Shown: positions 1 to 6,221 of the stretch, piece after piece
How positions within the stretch are numbered: position 1 is the stretch's first letter
How the letters are laid out: every line of letters starts with the position of its first letter
Assembly: GCA_050734915.1 (NCBI GenBank)
Contig: JBOHUX010000116.1
Location: 1-7,511, forward strand
Direction of reading: 5' to 3'
DNA length: 7,511 bases
Source of the DNA: JBOHUX01 sp050734915
GTDB lineage: Bacteria; Chloroflexota; Dormibacteria; Dormibacterales; Dormibacteraceae
Program-made: the position numbers and the translations under genes
Notes under the pieces: model-generated
Databases searched by the model: none
Seen by the model: only the letters and a program-made list of their open reading frames with translations
Told to the model about the DNA's origin: nothing

Positions 1-1551
1 GAGATGGGAGCCGGCGATCCCCGCCGCCGCGACGACGATCCCGATGTGGGCCAGATAGGCTCCGTACCGGCGACGGTTGCGCGCCAGCAGCCGCAGCGCC
101 GCCGGCGCCCACGCGCCCGGGAGCCGCGCCGCGAAGCGGGCGCCGCGCACATACTCCATGACCGAGGTGGTCAGCGCGGCGACCAGGATCGGCATCGCCG
201 CGAGCACGGCCGGCTGCCGCTCTCCGGCCGCGAGAAGCGCCACCAGCGTGCCGGCCGCCGCGGGCAGCGGGTACTGGAGGTTGCGCCGCCAGGCTCCTCC
301 GGCTCGCCGCCAGGGGAGCAGGGGCCCGACCGCGAGCAGCGCCAGGAGGGCCAGGAAGAGCGGACCTGACACCCGCTCGTAGAAGGACGGGTTGACGACC
401 TCCTGGCGGCCGGCCACGGCGCTGGAGACAAGGGGCAGGACGGTCCCCCAGAAGATGGCGGCCACCAGCCCCACGAAGAGGAGGTTCTGGAGCAGGAAGG
501 CGCCCTCCCGCGAGACCGGCGAATCCAGGCCACGGCCGGAGCGAAGCAGCCGGGAGCGCCCGGCGAGGGCCGCCCCGGAGCCCGCCACGCAGACCGCCAG
601 GAAGCCCAGGAACCAGGGGCCGACCGAACTCACCGCGAAGCTGTGGACGGACTGGATGACGCCGCTGCGAACGACGAACGTCCCGAAGATGGAGAGGCAG
701 AAGGCGAGGATGACGAGGCCGAAGTTCCAGGACTTGAGCATCCCCCGGCGCTCCTGGACCTGGGCCGAGTGGATGTAGGCGGTGGTCGCCAGCCAGGGCA
801 GCAGCGCCACGTTCTCGACCGGGTCCCAGCCCCAGTACCCACCCCAGCCGAGCACGTGATACGCCCACCACATGCCCAGTGTCAGGCCGACGCTCTGAAG
901 GCCCCAGGCGAGCAGGGCGACCCGCCGCGTGTGCGCGATCCAAGCCGCGTCGCCGCGTCCCGCCAACAGCGCCGCCATCGCGAAGACGAACGGGATCGCG
1001 AAGGCGCTGAAGCCGGCCAGGAGGAAGGGCGGATGGACCAGCATGCCGCCGTCGCGGAGGATCGGGTTCAGCCCGGCGCCGTCGGCGGGGACGAACGAGA
1101 GCACCGCGAAGGGGCTGGAGACGAAGACCATGACCATCAGGAAGAAGGTCAGCAGCGCGCCCAGGACCCCGGCCGCATACGCGGGTAGCGGCTGGCGCGC
1201 GTGCCGGGACGCGGCCAGCGAGGCCGCGCCCAGGATCGAGAGGATCAGGGTCCAGTAGAGCAGGGAGCCCTCCTCCCCCCCGTAGAAGGAGGCCGCCAGG
1301 AGCGGCGTCCAGGTCTGACGATCCGTGTGCTCCGCCACGTAGGCGACGACGAAGTCGTGGCTCAACAGCGCCGCCAGCAGGCACGCCGACGCCGCCACCA
1401 CGCAGCCGGCGGTGGCGTAGAGACCCCGCCGCCCGGCCCAGGCCAGGAGATCGTCGCCCCGGCGTCCCGACCAGAAGGAGAGCGCGGAGGAGAAGACGGC
1501 CAGCGCCAGCGCCGCCATCAAGAGGCCGGCGCCGAGGGTGGCTAGGAGCAA
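1..1551 (-). CDS. ccmF: Cytochrome c haem lyase subunit CcmF (3' end cut by window edge)
   Basis: CcmF is the integral-membrane haem lyase of System I cytochrome c maturation; it takes haem from CcmE and helps attach it to apocytochrome CXXCH cysteines on the outer face of the membrane. The frame is open for 517 codons to the left edge; E. coli CcmF is about 650 residues, so roughly the last fifth is missing. The tryptophan-rich WWD signature is seen at residues 228-254 (WWAYHVLGWGGYWGWDPVEN followed by a PWL). The family's four conserved histidines are present: H173 (VHPP), H261 (YIHS), H303 (SVHSF) and H502 (LAHIG). A GGEEGSLLYW segment lies near residues 91-100, and many hydrophobic spans fit a polytopic protein. 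The best start is TTG at 1551, with GAGG five bases upstream overlapping the ccmE stop; no in-frame ATG or GTG precedes it, and the next ATG is at 1518. It is the last visible gene of the ccmG-ccmE-ccmF run. Confidence 0.95.
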   Translation of the reverse strand, partial: MLLATLGAGLLMAALALAVFSSALSFWSGRRGDDLLAWAGRRGLYATAGCVVAASACLLAALLSHDFVVAYVAEHTDRQTWTPLLAASFYGGEEGSLLYWTLILSILGAASLAASRHARQPLPAYAAGVLGALLTFFLMVMVFVSSPFAVLSFVPADGAGLNPILRDGGMLVHPPFLLAGFSAFAIPFVFAMAALLAGRGDAAWIAHTRRVALLAWGLQSVGLTLGMWWAYHVLGWGGYWGWDPVENVALLPWLATTAYIHSAQVQERRGMLKSWNFGLVILAFCLSIFGTFVVRSGVIQSVHSFAVSSVGPWFLGFLAVCVAGSGAALAGRSRLLRSGRGLDSPVSREGAFLLQNLLFVGLVAAIFWGTVLPLVSSAVAGRQEVVNPSFYERVSGPLFLALLALLAVGPLLPWRRAGGAWRRNLQYPLPAAAGTLVALLAAGERQPAVLAAMPILVAALTTSVMEYVRGARFAARLPGAWAPAALRLLARNRRRYGAYLAHIGIVVAAAGIAGSHL

Positions 1552-1558
1552 GTCCGCC

Positions 1559-1951
1559 TCATGGCCGCCTGGTGGGGCCGGGCATCGAGGTGAACTTCGA
1601 CGGGCACTTGGCGAGGAGCGAGCCCGCCTGGAAGACCCCGTTCGACATCCGTCCCTCGACCACCACCTGGATGCCGGGGCGGAAGATGTCGGGCAGGGTG
1701 CCCCGGTATGCGACCGGGAGGGTGGCTCCCCCCTGCTCGGCCGAGAACCTCACGCCGAGGCCGCCGTCCGTGCGCCGGACGTCGTTCTCGACGGTTCCCA
1801 GCACGCGGACGTCGCTCGAGGTCGGGTGGCGCCGCAGCTCGGCCACCGTCTGGTAGTACTCCGCCGAGCCGCCCATCGCCGAATAGATGAGGTAGCCGAC
1901 GCAGCCCACCACCACGAACACGAGCAGGCCCCACTTGACGCCCGCCCTCAT
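1559..1951 (-). CDS. ccmE: Cysteine-type haem chaperone CcmE
   Basis: CcmE is a membrane-anchored periplasmic OB-fold protein that binds haem covalently and hands it to CcmF. The 130-residue product has an N-terminal membrane anchor (about residues 6-24, KWGLLVFVVVGCVGYLIYS), then the beta-rich OB domain with typical features such as VRVLGTVENDVRR, a LPVAYRGTLPDIF segment and VVVEGRM. In classical CcmE the haem-binding motif is HXXXY; here the aligned segment is LLAKCPSKF, with Cys116 in the His position and Phe120 in the Tyr position. Cysteine-bearing CcmE (CXXXY) is known from the variant System I of archaea and some bacteria; the Phe is an additional departure. The C-terminal tail after the motif is only ten residues. 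Its ATG overlaps the stop of the upstream thioredoxin gene as ATGA, and ccmF follows after 7 bases, so the three genes are very probably co-transcribed and translationally coupled. Confidence 0.93.
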   Translation of the reverse strand: MRAGVKWGLLVFVVVGCVGYLIYSAMGGSAEYYQTVAELRRHPTSSDVRVLGTVENDVRRTDGGLGVRFSAEQGGATLPVAYRGTLPDIFRPGIQVVVEGRMSNGVFQAGSLLAKCPSKFTSMPGPTRRP

Positions 1952-2472
1952 CGGGCCAGCCGGCCCATGTACATGGCGAGAAGCGGGCGGCTGAGGGGCC
2001 CGATGAAGTGGGCGACGATCAGCCCCCGGGCGTCGATGAAGAATGTCTGGGGAGGGCTGGTCACCTGGTAGGGGCTCAGGTCCCCGGAAACCACGGTGCC
2101 GACCGGGTAGGGGTCCTTCACCTCGCTCTCGTAGCTCCGCGCGGCGGCCACCGAGTCCTGGATGTCAATCCCCAGAAACTGTACCCCTCCCGCCCCCGAG
2201 GCGGCCCCCGCCTGGAGCGTGGCCGCCTCCTCGCGGCAGCCGGAGCACCAGGAGGCCCAGAAGTTGAGCACGACGGGCCGGCCGCGGAGGTCCGAGAGCC
2301 GGACGGCACGGCCGTCGAGGGTCCGCAGCGTGAAGTCCGCGGCGGGCCGGCCGACCATGGAAACAGAGCTCAGGGGCGGGGGCGGGGGATGGATGAGGAC
2401 GCGGGCGAAGGTCCCGATCAGCACGGCGCCGACCAGCGCCGCGGCGAGGTAGCCGGCCAGCCTGATGCTCAT
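1948..2472 (-). CDS. ccmG: CcmG/ResA-like membrane-anchored thiol-disulfide oxidoreductase
   Basis: This is a thioredoxin-fold reductant of the TlpA/ResA/DsbE (CcmG) group, which acts outside the cytoplasmic membrane to keep apocytochrome c cysteines reduced for haem attachment. The 174-residue protein begins with an uncleaved-looking signal anchor (about residues 5-27), a proline run at 29-33, then a redoxin domain: GRPAADFTLRTLDG near 41-54, the active site WCSGC at 75-79 with the usual preceding NFWAS, and the cis-proline region SPPQTFFID around 139-147. Both active-site cysteines are present, so it should be redox-active. WCSGC differs from the WCPTC often seen in CcmG. The ATG at 2472 sits three bases after the oxidoreductase stop and its own stop overlaps the ccmE start. 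Placement directly before ccmE and ccmF is the main reason to call it CcmG rather than a general TlpA-like protein; that finer call is inference. Confidence 0.85.
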   Translation of the reverse strand: MSIRLAGYLAAALVGAVLIGTFARVLIHPPPPPLSSVSMVGRPAADFTLRTLDGRAVRLSDLRGRPVVLNFWASWCSGCREEAATLQAGAASGAGGVQFLGIDIQDSVAAARSYESEVKDPYPVGTVVSGDLSPYQVTSPPQTFFIDARGLIVAHFIGPLSRPLLAMYMGRLAR

Positions 2473-2475
2473 CCG

Positions 2476-3486
2476 CTAAGCCAGGTCACGGAGTGCCCGG
2501 AGCACCTCCGCGGGATCGTTGCCGGGCACCGTGACAGCGATCGCCAGCTCGGTGACACCCACCTCCTCGAGGGCCGCCAGGCGCTCCCGGCACTCACCGG
2601 CGGACCCGATCACTGTCACCTCGTCGACCATCCGGTCGGTGACCGCCCGCGTCGCCGCCACCCGCTCGCCGGCCAGGTAGAGATCCTGGATCCGGCGCGC
2701 CTCCTCCTCGTAGCCGTAGGCGCGCCAGAGCGCGTTGTAGTAGTTCTTCTCGCGCGTCCCCATGCCCCCCAGGTAGAGCGCCAGCTGGGGCCGCGCGGCG
2801 TCGCGGCCGGCTCCCCTGTCGCCGGTCACGACGACTGTCTGGTAGGGGCAGATGGAGAGCGTCGAGAGATCCCGGCCGGCCGCCTCGGCACCCCGCACCA
2901 GGTGGGGCCGGATGGCGCTCGCGTACCGGCCGGGCGAGAAGAAGACCGGCAGCCAGCCATCGGCGATCTCGCCGGCGAGGGCGATCCCGGCCGGGCTGAG
3001 GGTGGCCAGGTAGACCGGTATGGCGGCACGCCGGGGGTGTGTGGTCAGCTTGAGGCCGGCGTCGAGCCGGAAGACCTCGCCGTCGTGGGTCAGGCGCTCC
3101 CGCGCCACCACCTTGCGCACGATCTGGACGGTCTCCCGCAGGCGGGCGATGCCACGCTCGTACGGCACTCCGTGCCAGCCGGACACGACCTTCGGACCCG
3201 AGGTGCCGAGACCGAGGACGAATCGCCCTCCGCTGAGGTCGTCGAGGGCGGCGGCGGACTGGCCGAGCAGGGCCGGGCTGCGGCTGAAGACGTTGACGAT
3301 GCCGGTCCCGAGACCGATCCGGCTCGTCACGCCCGCCAGCTGGGCGAGCGTGGTGAAGGCGTCCCAGCCGTACGCCTCCGGGACCCAGAGGCGATCGTAG
3401 CCGAGCCGGTCCGCCTCCGACGCGAAGGCGACCAGCACCTGGCGCGGGACCTGATCGGTGTAGGGAATCGTGAGCCCGAGTCTCAC
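2476..3486 (-). CDS. LLM-class (luciferase-like) F420/flavin-dependent oxidoreductase
   Basis: This 336-residue protein is a TIM-barrel oxidoreductase of the bacterial luciferase-like superfamily, probably in the branch that uses coenzyme F420 (Mer/Fgd-like); the substrate cannot be told from sequence. Visible family marks are the first strand MRLGLTIP, RLWVPEAYGWDAFT at 32-45, GLGTGIVNVFSRSPAL at 58-73 followed by LDDLSGGRFVLGLGTSGP to residue 98, AGEIADGWLP at 171-180, and a C-terminal GSAGECRERL at 294-303. Length is normal for the family. The start is GTG at 3486, chosen because it begins exactly at the conserved first strand; no Shine-Dalgarno is evident, but a TAACAT hexamer lies 6 bases upstream. 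It is co-oriented with the ccm genes and ends three bases before ccmG, so it is probably the first gene of that transcript. A direct role in cytochrome assembly is not suggested by its family; co-transcription may be incidental. Confidence 0.9.
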   Translation of the reverse strand: MRLGLTIPYTDQVPRQVLVAFASEADRLGYDRLWVPEAYGWDAFTTLAQLAGVTSRIGLGTGIVNVFSRSPALLGQSAAALDDLSGGRFVLGLGTSGPKVVSGWHGVPYERGIARLRETVQIVRKVVARERLTHDGEVFRLDAGLKLTTHPRRAAIPVYLATLSPAGIALAGEIADGWLPVFFSPGRYASAIRPHLVRGAEAAGRDLSTLSICPYQTVVVTGDRGAGRDAARPQLALYLGGMGTREKNYYNALWRAYGYEEEARRIQDLYLAGERVAATRAVTDRMVDEVTVIGSAGECRERLAALEEVGVTELAIAVTVPGNDPAEVLRALRDLA

Positions 3487-3492
3487 GACCGA

Positions 3493-3498
3493 ATGTTA
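3493..3498 (-). promoter_or_regulatory. Possible -10 element of the oxidoreductase-ccm transcript
   Basis: On the minus strand the hexamer TAACAT ends six bases before the GTG start codon at 3486, exactly where a -10 box would place transcription start at the start codon. It lies in the 72-base gap after the glycosidase gene, in very GC-rich surroundings where TAnnnT is uncommon. No convincing -35 is seen at 16-18 bases and no Shine-Dalgarno precedes the GTG. A leaderless transcript is inferred, not shown. Confidence 0.3.
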
Positions 3499-3558
3499 GA
3501 GGGTGCAACGGAGGGGGCCGTCGAGCCACCGGCGGACAGGGCTCCGCCACCTCCCCGC

Positions 3559-4800
3559 TCACCCGACCAGGGCGTTGGCGTGGGCGATGCGCGCGTAGCC
3601 GGCGGCGCTCGGCTTGGGAATCCTCGCCATCGTCCTCCGATCGCACTCGATGAGGCCGAACCGCATCGAGTACCCGGCCGCCCACTCGAAGTTGTCGGTC
3701 GAGGTCCAGTGGAAGTAGCCGCGCACGTCAACGCCGTCCTGGATGCTGAGCCAGACCTGCTCCAGCACGTCGCGCAGGAAGTCCGAGCGGAAGCCGTCGT
3801 CGTCGGTGGCGGTGCCGTTCTCGGTGATGTAGACGGGCTTCCCAAGCGGCTTGAGGTCGTTCAGGACCCGCCGCATCCACTCCGGTTTGACCGCCCAGCC
3901 GAAGGCGTTGAGGGGGGCACCGGGAGGAGGCAGCCGGCGCAGGAATCCGTCCCGGGGCCGGGCGGGGTCGAACGCGACCAGCTCGCCCGAGTAGTGGTTG
4001 AGGCCGATGAAGTCGCTCCTCGCCTCCAGCACCGGCTCCAACCTCCGTCCGGCCAGGGCCGGCCACCGATCCATGGCGGCCTGGGCCGCCGCCGCCACCG
4101 CCCGATCGAGGGGGTTCCGGGGCCGGGCGGGGAGCAGCAGCCACCGGTTGTGGGCGAGGCCGACGGGCGCGTCCGGGAACCGCGACTTGATCGCCCGATA
4201 GGCCAGCTCGTGCGCCCGATGAAGGTTGGCGAGCACCCGCCAGGCGCCCCTCACGGCACCGCTGCGCCCGGGCGGGAACTCGCCCAGGAGCCAGCCCTGG
4301 GTGGCATAGATGTTGGGTTCGTTGATCGTGCACCAGAGACCGACCAGATCCCCGACGGCGTCCACCACGCGGGCCACGAAGCGGGTGAAGGCCTCCGGCG
4401 CCTCGGCCGCCTCCCATCCGCCGCGCTCGGCGAGCCAGAGGGGGCTGGTGAAGTGGTGCAGCGTGAGCATGGGGACCATCCCCTGCTCCCGCAGCTCGGA
4501 GAGGACGTCCCGGTAGTGCCTGATCTGGCGCCGGTCGAACTCGCCAGGGTGGGGCTCCACGCGCGACCACTCGATCGAGAGCCGGTGTCCGTTCTGGTTC
4601 AGCGCGCGCAGGAGCCGGAAGTCCTCGCGGTAGAGGCGGTGGTGATCGCAGGCGATGCCGGAGACGTCGCCGTTCCGGATCCGCCCCGGCTCCCGCTCGA
4701 AGCGCCACCAGTCGTTGCCGTCGTTGCCGCCCTCGACCTGGTGGGCCGAGGTCGCCGTGCCCCAGACGAACCCGGCCGGGAATCGCCGCTCGCCGCTCAG
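3559..4800 (-). CDS. Family 1 glycoside hydrolase (beta-glucosidase-like)
   Basis: This is a single-domain GH1 retaining beta-glycosidase, probably cytoplasmic because no signal peptide is seen. Numbered from the chosen start, it shows FVWGTATSAHQVEG at 11-24 (Gln21 and Glu23 in the glycone site), IEWSRVEP at 76-83, HHF at 115-117, the acid/base motif TINEP with Glu161, the nucleophile motif ITENG with Glu327, and the sugar-binding DNFEWAAGY at 369-377. Both catalytic glutamates are intact. At 413 residues it is slightly shorter than the usual 440-470. The open frame extends back to an ATG at 4977, but those extra 59 residues are Arg/Pro-rich and lie inside the phosphatase gene, so they are probably antisense-free shadow sequence. 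No ATG, GTG or TTG occurs between 4977 and the conserved domain; a CTG at 4800 overlaps the phosphatase stop as CTGA, like the ATGA junctions nearby. Substrate is unknown; beta-glucoside, galactoside and fucoside are all possible. Confidence 0.92.
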   Translation of the reverse strand: MSGERRFPAGFVWGTATSAHQVEGGNDGNDWWRFEREPGRIRNGDVSGIACDHHRLYREDFRLLRALNQNGHRLSIEWSRVEPHPGEFDRRQIRHYRDVLSELREQGMVPMLTLHHFTSPLWLAERGGWEAAEAPEAFTRFVARVVDAVGDLVGLWCTINEPNIYATQGWLLGEFPPGRSGAVRGAWRVLANLHRAHELAYRAIKSRFPDAPVGLAHNRWLLLPARPRNPLDRAVAAAAQAAMDRWPALAGRRLEPVLEARSDFIGLNHYSGELVAFDPARPRDGFLRRLPPPGAPLNAFGWAVKPEWMRRVLNDLKPLGKPVYITENGTATDDDGFRSDFLRDVLEQVWLSIQDGVDVRGYFHWTSTDNFEWAAGYSMRFGLIECDRRTMARIPKPSAAGYARIAHANALVG

Positions 4801-5471
4801 GGCGACGGGTCGGGCGCCGCCGCGGACCTCGCCGGGCGCCCGACGTCGGGAGGCTTCACGTACCGGTGAGAGACGATCTCCGAGCCCTCGAACTCGAGCT
4901 CCAGGGTCCCTGCGCGGTCGACGACCTTGCGGTACATCTCGCGCTCGTTGTGGGCCCGTCCCTCGATGAGGACCCACGCCGCCTGGAGGGGGTCGGCATG
5001 GCTGACCAGCGCCGACACCTGGCCCGGGTGGGCGGCCGCCAGGCCTCGAGCGACGGAGAGCGCCCGGCCCCCCAGATCGGTGATCCCCTCGTCGCCGGGC
5101 ACGATCCCGCGCCTGGCCTTGTGAACGAACCAGAGCGGACGCCGCAGCGGCACCTGCCAGTAGGGCACCCCCTGCAGGTAGCGGCTGAACTCCGCCTCAC
5201 GAAGCTCCGGGTCCGCGACCAGCGCCACCGGCGCGTCCAGGCGGGAGGCGATGATGCGAGCCGTCTCGTCGGCCCGGTCGAGGGGGCTGTGCACGATCCG
5301 GCGGATGCCGGCCGGCCGCAGCCGGTCGCCGAGCGAGACCGCCTGGGCGCGCCCCAGCGCGCTGAGGGGATAACCGGGCAGGTGTCCGTAGAGGACACGA
5401 CCGGGATTCTCGACGTCGGCATGCCTGATCATCAGGACCCTGGTCGGAGCCACGGAGTTGATGCTACTCAA
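4797..5471 (-). CDS. Histidine phosphatase superfamily (phosphoglycerate-mutase-like) protein
   Basis: This 224-residue protein belongs to the histidine phosphatase superfamily (branch 1), whose members remove or move phosphate through a phosphohistidine; the substrate is unknown. The phosphoacceptor motif appears as IRHADVENPG with Arg16 and His17 (RHA rather than the common RHG). It is followed by GYPLSALGRAQA at 33-44, the second arginine region HSPLDRADETA at 61-71 (Arg66), an acidic position in ELREAEF (Glu92), and the second catalytic histidine in LVSHADPLQAAW (His158). All the catalytic residues appear to be present. The last 20 or so residues are Pro/Ala-rich and probably disordered. 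The first available start is TTG at 5471; GTG at 5453 is an alternative that still leaves the RHA motif intact. It lies 51 bases after the zinc-ribbon gene and overlaps the glycosidase start by four bases. A sugar-phosphate role beside the glycosidase is possible but only inferred. Confidence 0.88.
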   Translation of the reverse strand: MSSINSVAPTRVLMIRHADVENPGRVLYGHLPGYPLSALGRAQAVSLGDRLRPAGIRRIVHSPLDRADETARIIASRLDAPVALVADPELREAEFSRYLQGVPYWQVPLRRPLWFVHKARRGIVPGDEGITDLGGRALSVARGLAAAHPGQVSALVSHADPLQAAWVLIEGRAHNEREMYRKVVDRAGTLELEFEGSEIVSHRYVKPPDVGRPARSAAAPDPSP

Positions 5472-5505
5472 GCGGCTCGTGGGCGGGAATGGACGGTCTC
5501 GTCAT
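5464..5505 (-). CDS. Possible 13-residue leader ORF overlapping the phosphatase start
   Basis: On the minus strand an ATG at 5505 opens a 13-codon frame reading MTRPSIPAHEPLE and ending at TAG 5466-5464, inside the first codons of the phosphatase gene (TTG at 5471). A strong Shine-Dalgarno-like GGGAGG (5514-5509) sits three bases before this ATG, a better ribosome signal than anything in front of the phosphatase itself. It could be a translated leader that couples ribosomes to the downstream gene, or chance in a GC-rich gap. No similarity to a known peptide is recognised. Confidence 0.25.
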   Translation of the reverse strand: MTRPSIPAHEPLE

Positions 5506-5522
5506 CACCCTCCCGCGCCAGG

Positions 5523-6140
5523 TCAGGTCGGTGTGGGGACCGCCGCGTGGGTGCGGTCGGGGCCGGCGGCGCGGCCTTCCTGGAGGACCTCGACGGCCTG
5601 GGTGAGCAGGGCGGGGGCGCCCAGCCGGCCCCAGTTGAGCGCGCTGGCGCCGCAGCTCATGGTGAGTCTTCGCCAACGTCCGGCGTCCTCGAACTCGTGT
5701 GCGGCCACCGCCGCCCGGATCTTGTGCGAAGTCTGGACGGCGCCGTCCAACTCGGTCTCGGGCAGTACGATGGCGAACCGCGGCGAGCCATGCCGGGTCA
5801 GGAGCCCGACCGTGTCCGTGTCCCGGACGGTCGCATTGAGGAGCGCGGCGAGGCCGGTCAGAAGCGGCTCCAGCTTGGGACCCAGCTCCCGGGCGACGAC
5901 CTCGCCCTCGTCGATCTCCAGCACGACCACGGCCAGCGGCCGGCGATATCTGCGGGCCCGGTTGGTCTCCTGGTCCACGATCGCCTGCAGGAAGACCGCG
6001 TTGAACAGGCCGGTGGTGGAGTCGACGACAAAGAGCGGGCTCGACTCGCGGTTGGTCTGGCTGTGCCCGCACCCGGGGCAGAAAGCGGCGGCCGGCGGCA
6101 GCCCCCCTCCGCAGAACCAGCAGACCGAGCTCTCCTCCAT
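5523..6140 (-). CDS. Zinc-ribbon protein with degenerate GGDEF-like domain
   Basis: The 205-residue product has two parts. Residues 7-24 form a short zinc ribbon with two CXXC knuckles (Cys7/Cys10 and Cys21/Cys24, ending CPGCG). Residues about 40-190 resemble a diguanylate cyclase GGDEF domain: TTGLFNAVFLQAIVDQE matches the DxLTGLxNRxxF entry helix, then RARRYRRPLAVVVLEID and FAIVLPETELDGA. The signature itself is missing: where GGDEF is expected there is GSPRF (118-122), the first metal-binding Asp is Glu75, and the FKxxND region is not recognisable. It is therefore unlikely to make c-di-GMP; a binding or structural role is inferred. No membrane segment is seen. The start ATG at 6140 is chosen because it immediately precedes the zinc ribbon; the open frame runs back to 7367 only because it lies antisense to rarA. 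It may lead the phosphatase-glycosidase transcript. Confidence 0.8.
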   Translation of the reverse strand: MEESSVCWFCGGGLPPAAAFCPGCGHSQTNRESSPLFVVDSTTGLFNAVFLQAIVDQETNRARRYRRPLAVVVLEIDEGEVVARELGPKLEPLLTGLAALLNATVRDTDTVGLLTRHGSPRFAIVLPETELDGAVQTSHKIRAAVAAHEFEDAGRWRRLTMSCGASALNWGRLGAPALLTQAVEVLQEGRAAGPDRTHAAVPTPT

Positions 6141-6149
6141 GCCGCGAGC

Positions 6150-6155
6150 ATTGTA
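6150..6155 (-). promoter_or_regulatory. Candidate -10 box for the zinc-ribbon gene
   Basis: The minus-strand hexamer TACAAT matches TATAAT at five of six positions and lies nine bases before the ATG at 6140. Initiation about seven bases downstream would give a transcript with almost no leader. A recognisable -35 at the usual distance is absent. Confidence 0.4.
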
Positions 6156-6215
6156 GTTAGACCCCGCGCCGATCGGGCCCCTATTCGCAATCTGGATCGC
6201 GACGTCCAGGACTCC

Positions 6216-6221
6216 TATCTT
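6216..6221 (+). promoter_or_regulatory. Candidate -10 box for rarA
   Basis: The plus-strand hexamer TATCTT ends six bases before the rarA ATG, which would place transcription start on the start codon. A weak -35-like TGGATC (6193-6198) is 17 bases upstream. The nearest purine-rich tract, AGGA at 6208-6211, is 16 bases from the ATG, too far for a normal ribosome binding site. Confidence 0.3.

Noticed and set aside
643..1188. Plus-strand 181-codon frame over ccmF.
   Set aside because: Charged, repetitive composition with no recognisable domain; it is the mirror of the conserved CcmF WWD region on the other strand.
3531..3548. Hairpin with a six-base perfect stem (GGCGGA/TCCGCC) and six-base loop just after the glycosidase stop.
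   Set aside because: It lies between two transcription-unit candidates but lacks a T-run on the minus strand, so it is not a convincing intrinsic terminator; short GC stems are common by chance here.
2594..3685. Minus-strand 363-codon frame overlapping the oxidoreductase gene.
   Set aside because: Arg/Pro/Gly-rich shadow in another frame; the LLM frame carries all the family motifs.
2008..4869. A 953-codon open frame on the plus strand, antisense to ccmG, the oxidoreductase and the glycosidase.
   Set aside because: Its translation is low-complexity (Gly, Arg, Pro, Glu, Val, His-rich) with no domain, it runs opposite four well-supported genes, and such long antisense frames are expected where codons end in G or C.
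5483..5516. Inverted repeat GCGGGA/TCCCGC flanking the short leader ORF.
   Set aside because: The stem is only six bases with a 22-base loop and no T-run; chance is likely in this composition.
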